The notes under the pieces: generated by a model
Databases searched by the model: none
Told to the model about the DNA's origin: nothing
What the model saw: only the letters and a program-made list of their open reading frames with translations
Program-made: the position numbers and the translations under genes
Part shown: in pieces, positions 36,099 to 49,281 of the stretch
Numbering within the stretch: position 1 is the first letter of the stretch
Layout of the letters: the number at the start of each line of letters is the position of its first letter
Assembly: GCA_947179485.1 (NCBI GenBank)
Contig: OX359246.1
Span: 15,066,001 to 15,130,000, forward strand
DNA from: Allacma fusca
Lineage: Eukaryota > Arthropoda > Collembola > Symphypleona > Sminthuridae
Direction of reading: 5' to 3'
Length of the DNA: 64,000 nucleotides

Positions 36099-38834
36099 TT
36101 TACTTGGATGAGCACCAGTTGCATATCTACCTCCTGTGTATTTAAGTTGTATTTTATAAAATTCTAAAACTTATGAAAACTGAATGTGCACGGCTGTTGT
36201 ATGTATGTTATGTATAAGGGAATTTTAAGAACAGAACGAGTGCACTCAAGAGTTTCTAGTCAAATGATTTACTTTTGTTTTACAGTAGACGGAGCTACCC
36301 ATTCATTGCACGGGTTTCTATAGTAATTTTTGTAATGAAAATATTTAATCAAATATTGGATTATAGACATTAGAGGAGGTATAAAAAACTATAAGGCCCC
36401 TGGGAATTCGGAGTATAAACCTCACATTATTATTTATAGAAATAAATATTAAAATCACATATCAGGTAATCATAATTTGTTTACTTACATATATCATATT
36501 CTCTAAACATACACCAAAATGTAATAACTCGTTCAAACTCTCCTGCTACTTTCAAATACAATTTTAGAAGATTATTTTTGCGATTTTTTTAAAATCATAG
36601 TTCGTCCTGATCAATGCAGTCCAACATTCATTCTTTCCAGTTAGTCCGAAATTATTCGGCCTTTTTTAAAAGCTAAATTTAGTTGCTACACAAGCTAAAA
36701 TCATCTCATCAAAAATTTCGAAATCCTACGTTTGTAAACAAATTATCATTTCAATCCAAACGGAATACATGCAGTTTTCACTAAACGAACGAATTATATA
36801 TGAGTAGTAAAGATTTTGACCTAATCTTTCCGTTTTATCTTCAGTGAAACAACAATTTAGACCATTTTGCTACTTATTTATTGCCTCCTATAATTACGCC
36901 CTGAAACCGCAATATTTGACTTGAGAAAATGATGCTCAACTTAATCCGTATAATATTTTCTAAAATTAAAGTTCAAATATAAGTATTGTTGATGCTTCAG
37001 ATGGTTGGTAATAAAAAATCAAAATCAAAAATGCTTATATCTTTCTTCCATTTGTGAAACTGATTTACCATTTTGTGGGGAAATCTGTCCTCACTATTAG
37101 GGCCTGTCAGAAACGTTGGACTTAGGATGAATATCGTGTTCTGCTTGTTTTGAAGCTCGTAAAATTTGCTACGGTGATGCATCCACGTTAACTTTTTGGG
37201 ATATTTTTGGGATGTAAAACAATAAGAATTTCTGTCTCTGAATATGAACATTAAAAAAGACAAAATTTGCTGCTTTTTGTGGTTGTGTTTTTATAATAGT
37301 AGGAGTAGAAAGTGTTGTTCTTAAGTGGTTGGCTTGACAGGCCACTAGAAGCTCGGCGACAACAAATTAACCTTACTGCTGTGTCACAAGTATAGTCCGC
37401 TGACTTTAATTTTACCCTATTGGGTCACCAGAATTTCCATGACCTCAATTTGACTCCAGTGGGTCATAAATTGTCCCATGACCAAGAATTGACCTCGGTG
37501 TGACATAAGTATAGTTCCATAATCTCAGATTAACATTAGGGAGTACTAGTACTTGTTTTGAAAACCAGCACAGCCTCTGTTGATATTCCAATTTGTGTTG
37601 TTGTTTCAATAAAATGCGGAAGCTTGATTCGCAGGTTAACTTTACAACCACAATTTTCAAACTATGCTAAATGTGTCAAGCTATCCGAAACATATAGAAA
37701 AGGTCAAGGAAATCCAAAAATAAATACGGATTGTAGATTTTATCAATGCAACGGATGCACCCAGAACGATGCGTACCAGTTTCACAAGGTGAGACCCAGC
37801 ACACTTTTTAGTTGACACATCAAAACAATCGTATCATTATAATTGCTCTTGTTGATACTGGGTATTATATTATAATAAGGGAAAAGGGTTACACTTAATA
37901 ATGATCGAAAAGAGCTATAATGCTGATTTGATATGGGAGTTGGAAAACATATCCACCTAAAAATAGAGCTCGTACTTTAACGTGATTTGTGCGTGGGTCC
38001 ATTCGTCAACGACTTCCTTGCATGAATTTAAGACTAAAAATGATCTTCTAGGGAGATTTATAAAAATCCGACCCCTGCCTGGAGCTATATATATAGGTGA
38101 TGCAATAACTTTTGTCCCCCTATTAGGTTCTCCAAGATCTAATAACCTATACACAGTTGGAAGAAGTAATACATTTAGTATTAGTAAGTTAGTTAAGTTA
38201 AGTTAGTAGTTACCTTTATGAACGAAGGAAGTCCTCCTTCAAATGTGCTAACGAATCCTGAATGTCATCCCTGGGGCAACGTTTGGTTTCGCTCCTGAGG
38301 AGTCCCGATTGCCGAATTAATTTACCCCTTTAATTTTGATTTGTTTCTCCTTTATCGTACCCCCTGAATGGCGACCCAATAAGTACTCCTAGACAACAGG
38401 ATTAACTTTCACGCTAATTGAGAGGGAATATTCGTGTCTTAAATCTTGTGAGTTCCAGGCTTAGAATTGCTCCAAATTAGGGAAATCAAACATTTTCTAA
38501 GCCATTCCTTTGTGCGGGCAAAAATTAATAAAATAAATGACTCACTAGCCTATACAAGGTATTTCATTTCCTACTCTCTCCCTAGCCCATGTAAGAGACC
38601 ATGACTCAAAATACAGAATTAGATTCTCCCATTTTCAAGCCGATGTTTTGTTAAGGAATGCTAAGTAACGAGAGCTAAATCTTTACTCATGGGTTTTAAG
38701 TCAAATGATATACTAGGGTTTAACAGGAGTGGCGTTACACACACATGCAAGTATATATGCTTTTTATAGTAAAAGTAGTAACCGGAATTGTATACTTAAA
38801 TTTAAGAACCAATTTAAGTACGCTACTTCTGAAG
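36099..38834. other. Spacer with TGACC-type repeats
   Basis: 37375-37545 holds several imperfect copies of a word like TGACCTCAATTTGAC-x5-GTGGGTCATAA, a MITE-like subterminal pattern without defined ends. 37630-37790 (plus) reads a Cys-containing stretch (CRFYQCNGC) ending at AAG/GTGAGA and could be an exon, but no partner exons were found. No gene is claimed. Confidence 0.35.
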
Positions 38835-39105
38835 TACTGGTAGTCCTGATTCCATTAATACGTCGGACCGGGTGAGGAAATTTTGTAAATCTCCCTGAAA
38901 AATGTAAATATACCTGCTCACAAAAAAAAAACATTTCCTTTGAAATTTTTTCTGCGGTATTTGTATTCCCAGGGGTAAGACAATATGGAATATTGTTCAA
39001 AGTCCGAATCGTTGTAGCCATGAAATAAAGTAATTTTAATTTTTTGAATGCAAATTTCTCCTTCCAAACATCTACGCCGCTCTCATAAAAATTCAGATTT
39101 TAAAT
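38835..39105 (-). pseudogene. Weak GR exon 1 remnant
   Basis: Plus-strand words CTGATTCCATTAATACGTC, AGTCCGAATCGTTGTAGCCATGAAATAAA and TTCCAAACATCTACGCCGCTCTCATAAAAA follow the order of exon 1 DNA of intact copies, between the end of TM1 and the end of exon 1. The frame is destroyed. Confidence 0.4.
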
Positions 39106-40305
39106 ATAAATATATGCCCAAAGGGCTCAAACACTAAGAATGGTTGACATCAAAATATTTTTATATCAATTTTGAGAAGCTTTCATTAAATGCTGTGATT
39201 AACTTATGAACCCTAACAACGTCATTTCAATGTTGTAGCGTAACTTTGTAAACGATTTATTGAGGATGTCATCGAAAAAATGCAAATATTTATATTTTGC
39301 AGTATAAAATAATAACTGTACATATTGTATCTATAGGCAAGTACTGTTGAGTATCATTGACATAAAGTATGTCCTGCTCTCTCCTAGACCGTCTCAACAT
39401 TTCAAATTCAAAAAATACGAAAAGATTGTAGTTATTATGTAGATATTAGTTATTCGTTAACTTTGGAGTTTTTGGCACGCAAAACTTTGTTACATGAAAT
39501 ATCTAGAATAAACATGGAGTAAATAGTAAATGAGACATGAAAACAATTTTTATTAGTTCAATTGTAGAAAATAAGGTAATAATTGAAGAAACCCCAAATA
39601 ATGAATTGTCATGGGCCATAAAAATATCTTGATGTGCAGGAAACGTCAAAAATTTAATTGAAAATGACACAACATTTACAGAAATGCAATTAATGTACAT
39701 ACATAGAATTTCTCTTATGATGATTCACTGCTTTGCGGAAAATCCCTAAAATCATACACATATAGTTTACAGAATGGCTTTTTTTTCATTGTCTCATTTT
39801 GAGAGAAAAGTGAATTTTATTTCATCACTCATTAGATTAAAAAAAGAATGATTAAATTTTTCTTTACATCTAAATTTTCCATATACAATTAAATAATTAA
39901 AAAAGCATTACAATTGGTGACGGTTAAAAATATGGGAGCAGATTAAAAAAATCCAAGGTCTGCCCAAATTGATTAGTTCCTGTTCATGCTATTAACAATT
40001 TTGACACACAATATGTTCCCTGGGGTTTCCAATGTTTACAAAACTTTTAATGAGAATCATTTCCTATATGTAGTCCTTTTATATGAAAAATTTTGCTGGG
40101 TGAACTCCCAACGACCCACTCCTGTGAACTCAATACTACGATTTCCACTGGAATTTTCATCATGTTTATCCGTCCAGTTAAAATTGACGGTTTCATCATC
40201 CCTTCATGTTTTGATAGGAATTGTAAAGAAGGGATAAATACATGTGCCATTGCTCCTACAAACTTAGTCTTCATTTCATTTCTGAGGTATTTCCAGCTCC
40301 GGAAA
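39106..40305. other. Spacer upstream of odorant-binding-like gene
   Basis: AT-rich, no supported feature. The promoter of the next gene should lie at its right end, but I see no clear TATA box. Confidence 0.35.
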
Positions 40306-41391
40306 ATGAATATCCGGCTTATCATCTCATTAGCGCTCCTCTACGTCCTCGTACGGAAACCAAACAATTTCCAAAAATATTTATCTATACTCAAAGACAA
40401 CATTCGAAATTCCTAAAAACATTTTTTTAATTATTTGTTTTTGAACTGCCAGGGCGTAGCGAGCCAGGAGGAAACACAGTGTAGAGGCCATGACGTCAAC
40501 TTAACCACGGAGCAACGGAAACAAATCACGGATTGCTTGGCAGAATCTGGAATTTCCACTATTTGGAAAATTCCTGCTGAGAAATTAGCCGTAAGGAGTT
40601 TTAGTTGAGCTCTTGAGGAGCTACTTGAGGAATTTTTAAAATATGCATACAAAATTCAATCTCCAAGATTAATCAAATAGTAGGTATTGTGATTGCATTG
40701 GAACTATTATTATCGAGATTTCTCATGTTTCTATAAATTCTAGTGCTTTGGAGTGTGTATTTTGGAGAAGAAGAAATTGGTTAGTGTTATTTTTATGTCC
40801 ATTCAATTTTTAATTTAAGTCTTTAATATTCTTCTTCCGATTTATTCATGCATGCATAAAAGGGGGTTTGCTAACGATGTTTTACATTTCCCTTAAACTG
40901 ACACAGATGACTGATGATGGCAAGCTGAACAAGCCTAAAATCTTGGACTACATTGACATGATCATGAGACCAGAGGAAGTGAAGCAACCATTGAAGGATG
41001 GCATATCCAAATGCATGGAAGACCATGGTAAGTGTTCTATTGGAAATTACTAAAAAAAACATTTCTATTCATCGACCAATTTTTTCCCCCTTTTTTCTCC
41101 ACGTATGCAGATGAACATCTGATTTTTTCACACAACCGGAAATCCGAAACATTGTAGAACAATTGTGATATGTACCTTTAATATTTTGTATTTGCAGGGG
41201 ATAAAGTTAAAGGAAATGACGATCCTACTTGCATGACTTTCATGGAAGTTGGTCAATGCGTCCATGACGTTTTCCTTGATGTACGTAATAAATTGACGTT
41301 TATGTTTAATTCGAATTTTTTCAAAATTTTGCAAATATTTTCTATATGATTTTTTTTCCTTTGTATCTTACAGATCTGCATTGAGGATTAA
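40306..41391 (+). CDS. Odorant-binding-like secreted protein
   Basis: Five exons: 40306-40350, 40453-40590, 40907-41027, 41198-41280 and 41374-41391. Lengths 45, 138, 121, 83 and 18 nt all fit in frame with GT-AG introns and give 134 aa, typical of the PBP/GOBP family. Residues 1-19 are a signal peptide (MNIRLIISLALLYVL, cleavage near VAS/Q). The mature part is helical with Cys at 25, 43, 97, 113, 122 and 131. The C113-x8-C122-x8-C131 spacing matches the C4-C5-C6 end of insect odorant-binding proteins, and CLAESGIS matches the first-helix Cys motif. The usual C-x3-C pair in helix 3 is absent and MTDDGKLN follows directly, so disulfide pairing must differ from classic members. It would carry small hydrophobic ligands in extracellular fluid. 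AATAAA at 41554 is a likely poly(A) signal. Confidence 0.7.
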
Positions 41392-41399
41392 GGAGCTGC

Positions 41400-42877
41400 A
41401 ACTGGATTTACAGTCCTTACAGGTGTTCACTAGTCTGAACGAATTGGTATGGAATTTTGTCAAATGGAAAATAAGATTTTGCATTAGGTAACACAGACCT
41501 GGTGTCACACCACGAAGCACTTTTAAATGTTTGTCATTGAAAATACTTGAGTCAATAAATTAAGTTTCTACTATGTTCTAGTGAAATTGCATGGGTTCAT
41601 CTGCTTTATTTGTAATTCGTCTTTTATTTACTAATAATAAATTTAAAAATCATACTAGAGTTTGGATTAGATTCATTTTCCTTGGGTATTATCTTTATTG
41701 GGTGTACGGTGACACACATGAGAGAGTCGAACATAAAACTAGCAGCTAATTACATATATTCGGCTTATTCCCCGTAAAATGTTCTACATGTCCAAGGCTT
41801 GTGAGTATTTCAAAACTCAATGGTACAATTTTCTTAAAATATTTTTAACTTCAAGATTTTCTTCATTATCCAATTTGTATCAATTTTAATTCTCAAGTGC
41901 AATTTCTCTATATTAATTGCCTATGACAAAACTTTTTTATGTAAGCACAAATACAGTAGCTCCATGGAAATTCCGTAATGATGTGATTCAAAACATGTCG
42001 TTAAAACATTACTTTAAGAAAGTAAATGAATAATTCTGAAATCCTTAAATAACTTGGCTTTGATTCACATTTGTGACCCCTGTGATATTAACCTGACCTA
42101 TGAATCAATAAATGTTTAGAAAATCTGTAATATTTTTCTACCGAATGAGAAGTAATTTTACAAATGGAATATTTTTGTTTAATTTCCCCAGAAGGAATGC
42201 TTGTAGATGTTGCCTCTCTCGAGGCTAATTTTCCTTGGATGAAATTTATAAACTCATTAAAAAATTTAAAATATTATTATCGTCGGCCAGTGTTCAAAAA
42301 GTTGAAAAAAACTGATTCACCATAAATTTCAAATGTAAAATCGCATGGTTATTCTTTTCGTAATTAAGTGAAGTTTTGATGAAAAAATGTTATCCTTTTG
42401 TGTGACAAAACTTTGAACAGAATTAAGGCTCATTGTCAGAGTAGCAGCAGCACAGGCTAACCCCAATGTTGGTTTTCATTCATTATTACTCAAAAATATA
42501 CTTTGAGTCGGACCAATACAACGACAATATTTTATGGAGGAACGCAATATTGCATGTTAATTGTTGAGTATATCTTGCTGTCTAATCAAATCATATTTTA
42601 TTGACACCCTTCTTCCACATATACGAACATATTTAAAATGAGCTGATGCATCCTTTTATTTCCCACAAGTTTGTCCTCGATTGTCTTTATATCGGAAGTG
42701 TCAGAAAATAAATGTTCTTTGTTGAGCTGACTATTGAATGCATGACAATTGGAACAAAAACAGAGCACGAAATTACTATTTTTATTGACTTGCTGCACGG
42801 AACTAAATTTCCATTTCCAGGGAATTTTCACTCTTCCAGTGTAGAGTTATTTGAATTTGAAGTCCTCACACACAGTC
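41400..42877. other. Spacer between the two odorant-binding-like genes
   Basis: Contains the 3' UTR and poly(A) signal (AATAAA, 41554-41559) of the upstream gene; the rest is AT-rich with no supported coding sequence. Confidence 0.4.
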
Positions 42878-44155
42878 ATGACAATGTTGAAATTCCTCTT
42901 CTTGACACTTATCCTCTGCAGTGTGGCCTTTTCTAAGACATACATGGTACGGAAAAATATCTCAATAATTCTGACTAAATGTGTACTAATACTTATTTTT
43001 TGATTTAAACAATTTGCTTTGTTTTTTTTTGCTATCAATTTATATTTCCAGGTAAAGAGCGGGAAAAATGTTGACTGGGGAAAGACTACGAAACTAATTG
43101 ACAAAATACGAGCTAGAGCTCTGACATGCAAAAATGGAGCGTTCACTGGACAAGTGGAACTTTTAAGTATTTTTGAACCAATTGTAGAGGACTGTTTAAA
43201 GGGGATCGATAATCAAGATAAATTCCTTTTTGCGGTAATAATAATTTTAATCAATGTTCATACGAACCTTACCATATGAAGGCTCAAAATTAAATTGATA
43301 AATTTTGTTTTTACTCGATATCCGCTGTTCTGGATGAAAAATGTCACATTGACAGAAAGCTGGAATTTGCATGATGAATGCCATCGGTGTAGTAAGTAAA
43401 CGTTCATTTTGTTTTTGATTACTCAATTTGCTTCCCTTCTTTATGTTGGGAAATTGTATGTTTGAACATATTTCCCGTTACCACGATGTTGATTTCCATA
43501 CGTAAGTTTTGGTATTCCTAGAACCAATTTGGGAGCATTCAAAACTTTTCTCGTATGCACACACTAATGGAACTGAAGCATAAATAAATTTTAATTTCTG
43601 GGATTAAGAAATTGCTGTGCAGAGTGTGTATAGTTAATTGGAACTGATGCACTTACAATTATATGTATGTGTAAAATTATAGATGGACTCGGAAGGAGCC
43701 CCAGAAATGGAGCGAATGGAGGCAATCTATAACGTTGTATACTCCCCGGAACTTTTGCAACATGTTCCCGAACTCATACGTGGCTTTCATTTATGTACCA
43801 AAGCCTACTTTGAGGGTGAGAAAGATCATATTTTAAATTTTGGGTAATTAATTTTTTTTAAAATCCCTGGAAACACTCACAATTTCATATTTATTCAGAT
43901 TATGACAATGCTATTGGAATGGGCAAGAAGGAGGACATTTATGAAAGCTTTTTGGTTTACAATAGCTGCATTGACTCCTCCACTGCAAAGGTAATTTATC
44001 GTGCTATACAAGAACTATCATTGTCATTTCCTTTTATTTCCAGTAATTTTGTCAACATTTTGTCTGTAATGGAATTAATCCTACTACATTTTCGTTTCCA
44101 GCTGAATCACAGTATCACCAAAGTATGTGCCGCATTGAACGCAGAATCTGAATAA
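42878..44155 (+). CDS. Odorant-binding-like secreted protein, long form
   Basis: Six exons: 42878-42946, 43052-43234, 43356-43391, 43683-43815, 43899-43990 and 44102-44155 (69, 183, 36, 133, 92 and 54 nt), all in frame with GT-AG introns, encode 188 aa. The signal peptide is MTMLKFLFLTLILCSVAFS. The mature part has six Cys, in the contexts LTC, VEDC, GIC, HLC, NSC and KVC. CMMNAIGVMDSEG in exons 3-4 matches the C3 region of odorant-binding proteins (C-x-M-x4-G-V-x-D-x2-G). The N-terminal 50 residues before VEDC exceed the usual length. The third exon is a 12-codon microexon holding one Cys. The stop codon TAA (44153-44155) lies inside an AATAAA (44151-44156), probably the poly(A) signal. Same strand as the previous gene, 1.5 kb downstream, but not a close paralogue. 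Confidence 0.7.
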
Positions 44156-44494
44156 ACTTTTGTAAATTGGCAGTACAGCATAATTAATCCTCTGGGCTTT
44201 TATAACGTAGCTTAATGAAATTGTAAGTTGAATTTCCGAATGCTGTAAGACCTGCTTGTATTCTACTAACAATACAGATAAGGTGCTGCATAGTGTTGTA
44301 AGAGCGGAGGGAATTCAAAATTTTAATATTTTTTCAAAATGATCAATACCACCCTGAATCCTGAAAATAATAAACAGCTAGCCCGCGTATACTTTCCCAA
44401 ATCTCATAACGAGCAATGAGATGTATAAATAATAAATAAGACACATAATTAATAAATTTCTTGAACATCTTTTCAAGAAGCGCGTCATTTGAAA

Positions 44495-44949
44495 GCATTA
44501 TCATACTATCATAACTGGGATCAGAAAATGGGTAGGTATAAGCTCAAAAGCGATGTTGGCAAAACAGACTGTGGTGACTGTGTATGTACAGTAAATGTTG
44601 GATAAAGAGGGAAAATTGTATGAACAATGAAATAATGTATAGGACGAGGATGAACGTTCCAGGAAAATATTGTTAAAAATTATTTTCAGAACGTCGACTC
44701 TTATTTGGGATGAATTTCTCCATTAAGCAAAATTCATTACTAAAAATATACCTAATAAACATAGATGAACCCTAGAATAGACAGAGGCTAGGATTAAATG
44801 AATCCACCAGAAAATTTCATTTTCTTGTAAACTTACAATTAGCCGAAGGTGCTTTGTTTTGGGATTCCATTTGCATGGCATCCAGCTCAAAACCGACCTC
44901 CGTGCGTAGCCTTTTAAAAATATCTTATTTTACAATTGGTCCTAACATT
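44495..44949 (-). pseudogene. GR pseudogene fragment
   Basis: Exon 1 remnant at 44949-44770 (start region, PYKWN-like DNA GATTCCATTTGCATGGCAT, decayed TM1). Exon 2 remnant at 44735-44495 (WNVHPRP-like decay of DFPGTF). Exon 3 and the second half of exon 1 are absent. The 5' flank (44990-45480) parallels that of the intact gene at 34765-36098. Confidence 0.65.
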
Positions 44950-45768
44950 TTTTTATTGGGTGAGCAACCGTTGCGGACCTTTCGTATATTTAAATTGGAT
45001 TTTATAGAATTTTAAAGGTTTCGGTAACTAAATGTTCACGGGGATATTATTTGGGAATTTGAATTAATGCTAATTATATGTACAGAGTGTGTTGCAGGGA
45101 ATTTGAAGCATATGTAGAACCGAGTGCAGTCAGGAGTTTCAATCCAAATGATTTACTTGGGTTTGACTATATACAGGTGGGGCTACCCATATATTTCAGA
45201 AGCATTTACAGTAATTTTTGTAAGGAAATTGTATAATTAAATATTAAAATCATTGAACACTCTAGTAAAAAAATAAACTTGGACCACAATGTAATACCTC
45301 ATTCAATCTCTCATGCTAGTTTCAAATCAAATTTTAGGCGGCTTTTTCATGTTATTTTTTTCAAACATGATCGTTATTCTGACGAATTCAAGCAAAAATT
45401 CTTCGTTTCTAGAGTCATAAATTATTCAGGTTTATTCAAAAGCTATATTTACTTGCCGCACAAGCTAAAATCATCTCCGTCCTGTCCAAAATTTTACTTG
45501 TGAGAAAATTCGAGAAAACGTTTTTTTTTTCAAAATTCAGTAATACTATGTTATGTTTAAATTTAAAAAAAAATTAAAAACTTTACAGCATTAAAATTTT
45601 TCATTTCACGACGAACAAACAAACTAAATTTAATCCACTTTCCGGGTTGCTGTGGAGAGTTTTTGTGGGCGATTCTGAAGACAGCAACTCTGGCTCATGG
45701 AAATGTTGGATGAAGCTGCTGGGTATCATTTCAATCACAACACCTTTTTTCCTATTATAATCTGGATC
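44950..45768. repeat. Duplicated GR 5' flank
   Basis: 45080-45230 (GTGCAGTCAGGAGTTTC...AAATGATTTACTT...GGGGCTACCC) resembles 36230-36310. No gene. Confidence 0.5.
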
Positions 45769-47084
45769 TCAACGAAGCACAAGTAAGCTAACCGTTGTTT
45801 CCAAAACAAATTTGTACATTGTTAGGACTAGTCCACTGTCGACAAAGTAGTAAGATCCAACTGTAATGCGTATTGGTTTACAACTTCTCAAAAATTTCCG
45901 CAAAACCGGTGACTTCTTACGAGCCCAACTTTTTAGCGCCTTCCCAGAAGACTTGTCAACTTTACCACAAAACGTGAATGCCACACTTAAATATACCATA
46001 ATTGCTACGGCTCCAAAAAAACACAATATTCTAAGTATCCCTTCAGATCTAATGAATCCGTAGGTACAAAATACACTCAAAACCAGGAATAACCACTCAT
46101 TGGCTGGAATTACAATTGGACTGTATATATCCATAGCAAAGGCAATACAAACTTGCATTTCCCTGTAAATTTTCATGAATTCCATGTCTGTCCTCAACAT
46201 TGCAGCAGTGCAGTAGCTATTCTTGTTCAACCTGTAACCAATTTTTTTTATATACAGAGATTACACAGTTACAACTCTTTCAAACAGAACCAGCAACAAC
46301 GGAAATAATTGATTTGGAATATTTTAAAAACTTACTCAGATTCTTCCAATATAAAAACTATTGTGAAAAGAACATCGAGGGCAGGTATTGCAGAGTACAT
46401 TAGACCAAACCAAGTGAAGACTTGATGCATCATGACAATATCCTGTGCCATTACAATTAGTATCCTTAAATACGTGGAAAAACTGAAATGGGACGATGGC
46501 ACAGGAAAGAGAGGTTGGAGTGTGATTGTGACAAAAAAGAGGAATTGTACAAATAATGTACTAATGTAAATGCCCAGCAAAAACTTTCCAGCAAAATCTC
46601 GTTCTCGATCCCTTCCAAAATACTCTTTCGATTTTGGGATGAATTTTTCTATTAACAAAAGCAATCAATTGCAAATCCAGAATAGTTTGAAGATGGGTTT
46701 TAAAAATTACATACTTTTGAAGTTGTTTGCAAACAGAATGTATTGTAGATGAAACTTCGGAAGGTCATAGCGCGTCCTGATTACATTAAACTGTAGACAA
46801 TTTGGGAGTATACAACAAAGCAACCAAATCATTGCATCCATAAAATAAATCATTTGAGCATTTGACTCCCGCATTTGCCAAAATGTCCGTACGGCTCGCA
46901 CAAAAAGCCAAATAAATACAGCAACGGAACTCACGATCGAATAATACCACCAAAATAATTCACTGGGATGTAAACTTAGACGAAGCTGTTTTGTTCTGGA
47001 ATCCCATCTATAAGGCATAAAGCCCAAAAATGAACACCAGGCATAACCTTTAAAAAATACCTTTGCTACAATCGGTCCCAGCAT
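45769..47084 (-). CDS. GR-like seven-helix chemoreceptor, intact, divergent
   Basis: Exons 47084-46715, 46648-46336 and 46231-45769 (370, 313 and 463 nt; introns 66 and 104 bp) encode 381 aa. It is the most divergent intact copy: PYRWDSRTKQLRLSLH, WYYSIVSSVAVFIW in TM1, LNKNSYCTAAMLRTDMEFMK at the start of exon 3, and GSYYFVDSGLVLTMYKF before the last helix. The frame extends 18 codons upstream of the conserved MLGP start; MLGP is chosen because every other copy begins there. The orphan fragment at 784-867 is closest to this one. No lesions seen. Confidence 0.65.
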
Positions 47085-48034
47085 TTTACATTCATAGAAA
47101 ATCTTCAAATTCACAAGTTTTTGACTTTGCTGGCACAAAAAGGTTTATTAAATATTTTATTTGGAAACTATAAAACTCTCCGCTTGAGCACAATAGCCAA
47201 AATGAGTTATGGATGTCGAATTGAAAGAATCAAACCGGTATGTATAACAGATATGTGTATGTATCTCTCCAACGACAGAAATCGTAATGCGTTTCCAATG
47301 ACCATAATTTTCAAGAAACGATTATGTTTTTGACATGAGCGGCATTAACGAATTTCAAGTCCAGACTAAAGATGATTTGGCTTGGTATATATTTTTCCGA
47401 CGAAAATTACTTTAACTATAGCAATGTTACGTTCCGACTTTTTGATTTAAGCCTATTTCATGGTATGGTAATAATTATGTAATTAGGTTTAAGTCAGTAA
47501 GATACTCGTTTATTTAAATACACGCTTCTCTTTAAAACTAGAAACCTTATTATTAACGAGCGCTACCTGTCCGTTTATATAAACTAGTGAAAGCCCTGTG
47601 CTTCACAGGGGCAAGTACTTGAGAATTGTGAGTACATTTAAGACCTACCGTAAATGGCCATAGACCAAAGATGCATTTCCTTCTACAAGGATCCTATAAA
47701 TAGGCATATTTATAGGATAGGAATGGGCTTTGCAAGAATTTATATGTAGGAAAAGGAAGGCATGAAAAATCTAATAATTAAAAGTAGGGATAGGATAGGA
47801 AGCCTCCTTCCGAGCAAAAGTACAAATACGACGGGGTAGATGTTGGCTGACAAAGCATAAAGTATGTATGTAGGAAATAGGAAAGGCCAATTTTTCAAAG
47901 GTACCATTTTCATTTCGTAACACGTGCTTTTTAAATGTGATCTCCATTGAAAATGGTACTTTTAATAATTTAGCCAACGATATATGCAATTCCAACGTTT
48001 CTTTAAGGGATACTGTAAGCATGCGTGTTGTATG
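47085..48034. other. Spacer with a short hairpin
   Basis: 47600-47616 contains CCCTGTG-CTT-CACAGGG, a perfect 7-bp hairpin. No gene supported. Confidence 0.4.
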
Positions 48035-49281
48035 CAGGGTTCTACAGTCTTGGACTCAGGGGAAAGACTGACTGGGTAGATCATAGGACTGACTGAAGAC
48101 TGCGACTGACTGGGACTGATACAGAGTCCTTTTTTAAGACTGAGACTGACTGAGACTGATGGATTTCATAGCCAAAACTGACTGGGACTGATATGAGCAC
48201 TGCTATTGAGCGCAAACACGTGCAAGTATTGAGCTGAGCTTTCAAATTCGCATGGACAAAGCAAAGTGGCATGGTATTTCCGATACGTTTCATTAAATTA
48301 ATTTTCAACATTGGTCTCTTCCTTCCAGCTATGCATATACTATGGCTTCAATCTGGCGTTATTGTTTTCTAAAGATATTGTGTCAGTTGGCCTGTACCAT
48401 ATTGTATGAATCAGTTGAGTTCCCACGTTCTAGTGCATTATTCATAATGAATAAGGATAAATTACAATTAGTTGGGCCACGTTACAATTATAACTCTATA
48501 AGTGCATTATGAGTGTATCAGTGTGTGTAATGCGCTGATGTGACTGACTTTTAATAGGGCCAAAAATTGACCACATAATCAAAAATAAAACAAACATCCA
48601 AGGGCTTTGTATTACTTCAAACTTTTTCCGAAATATGAAGCTGTTTTTTATCCATCTGATGAAGTCGTGCCTCACAGACCATTATGTTCCTGAGTATTCA
48701 ACTTACAATCAGTTGTCGTATGTTGTAAATTATTACTGCAAATCTGTTTGAATTTGCTACAAAGAGAGACAAATTATTGTTCTAAAAGTTTATTACATTA
48801 TAATTAATTTTATCATTTCATTTTTCCAAATAGCCACCACCATTTGCCCCTTTCATGACCTTTATATTTAATTCTTGTACCGAACAAAATTTAAAAAATC
48901 TGGAGGATTTGATAGTTATTCCGTGGTTATTTTTCCAAATTACTGAACCCAAACATGTTTAACTGTAATGGATAGATAGGAAAATTATGAAATAAAATAA
49001 TTTTAATTAGTGGGGATTTACTTACCGAGGAAATAATTTTATAGCTGTCGAAATTCAACGTTTTCAATGTGGTATCAACGTTATGGGAACTTTGGGTGTC
49101 TTAAATACACTAATATACAGTTGTGGACTGACTGAGACTTTTGACAAGGACTTTTAGCAGGACTGAGACTGATAGGGACTGATAGATCTGGGATACAAAA
49201 CTGACTGGGACTGATTGACAGAATGAGACGTAGGACTGATGGAGGACTCGGACTGATAAAACTAAAGACTGTAGAACCCTG
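48035..49281. mobile_element. MITE-like element with GACTGACTGG repeats
   Basis: Inverted ends CAGGGTTCTACAGTCTT (48035) and AAGACTGTAGAACCCTG (to 49281) match over 17 bp. Both subterminal regions repeat GACTGACTGGGACTGAT. The AT-rich middle has no transposase. CAGGG-type ends suit the hAT group, but flanking 8-mers do not match convincingly. Confidence 0.7.

Noticed and set aside
37558-38206. Plus-strand frames with CRFYQCNGC and a possible donor
   Set aside because: No matching upstream or downstream exons, no start context and no family match; kept only as a remark.
47593-47620. Hairpin as a Helitron 3' end
   Set aside because: No CTRR terminus next to the hairpin and no matching 5' TC end found.
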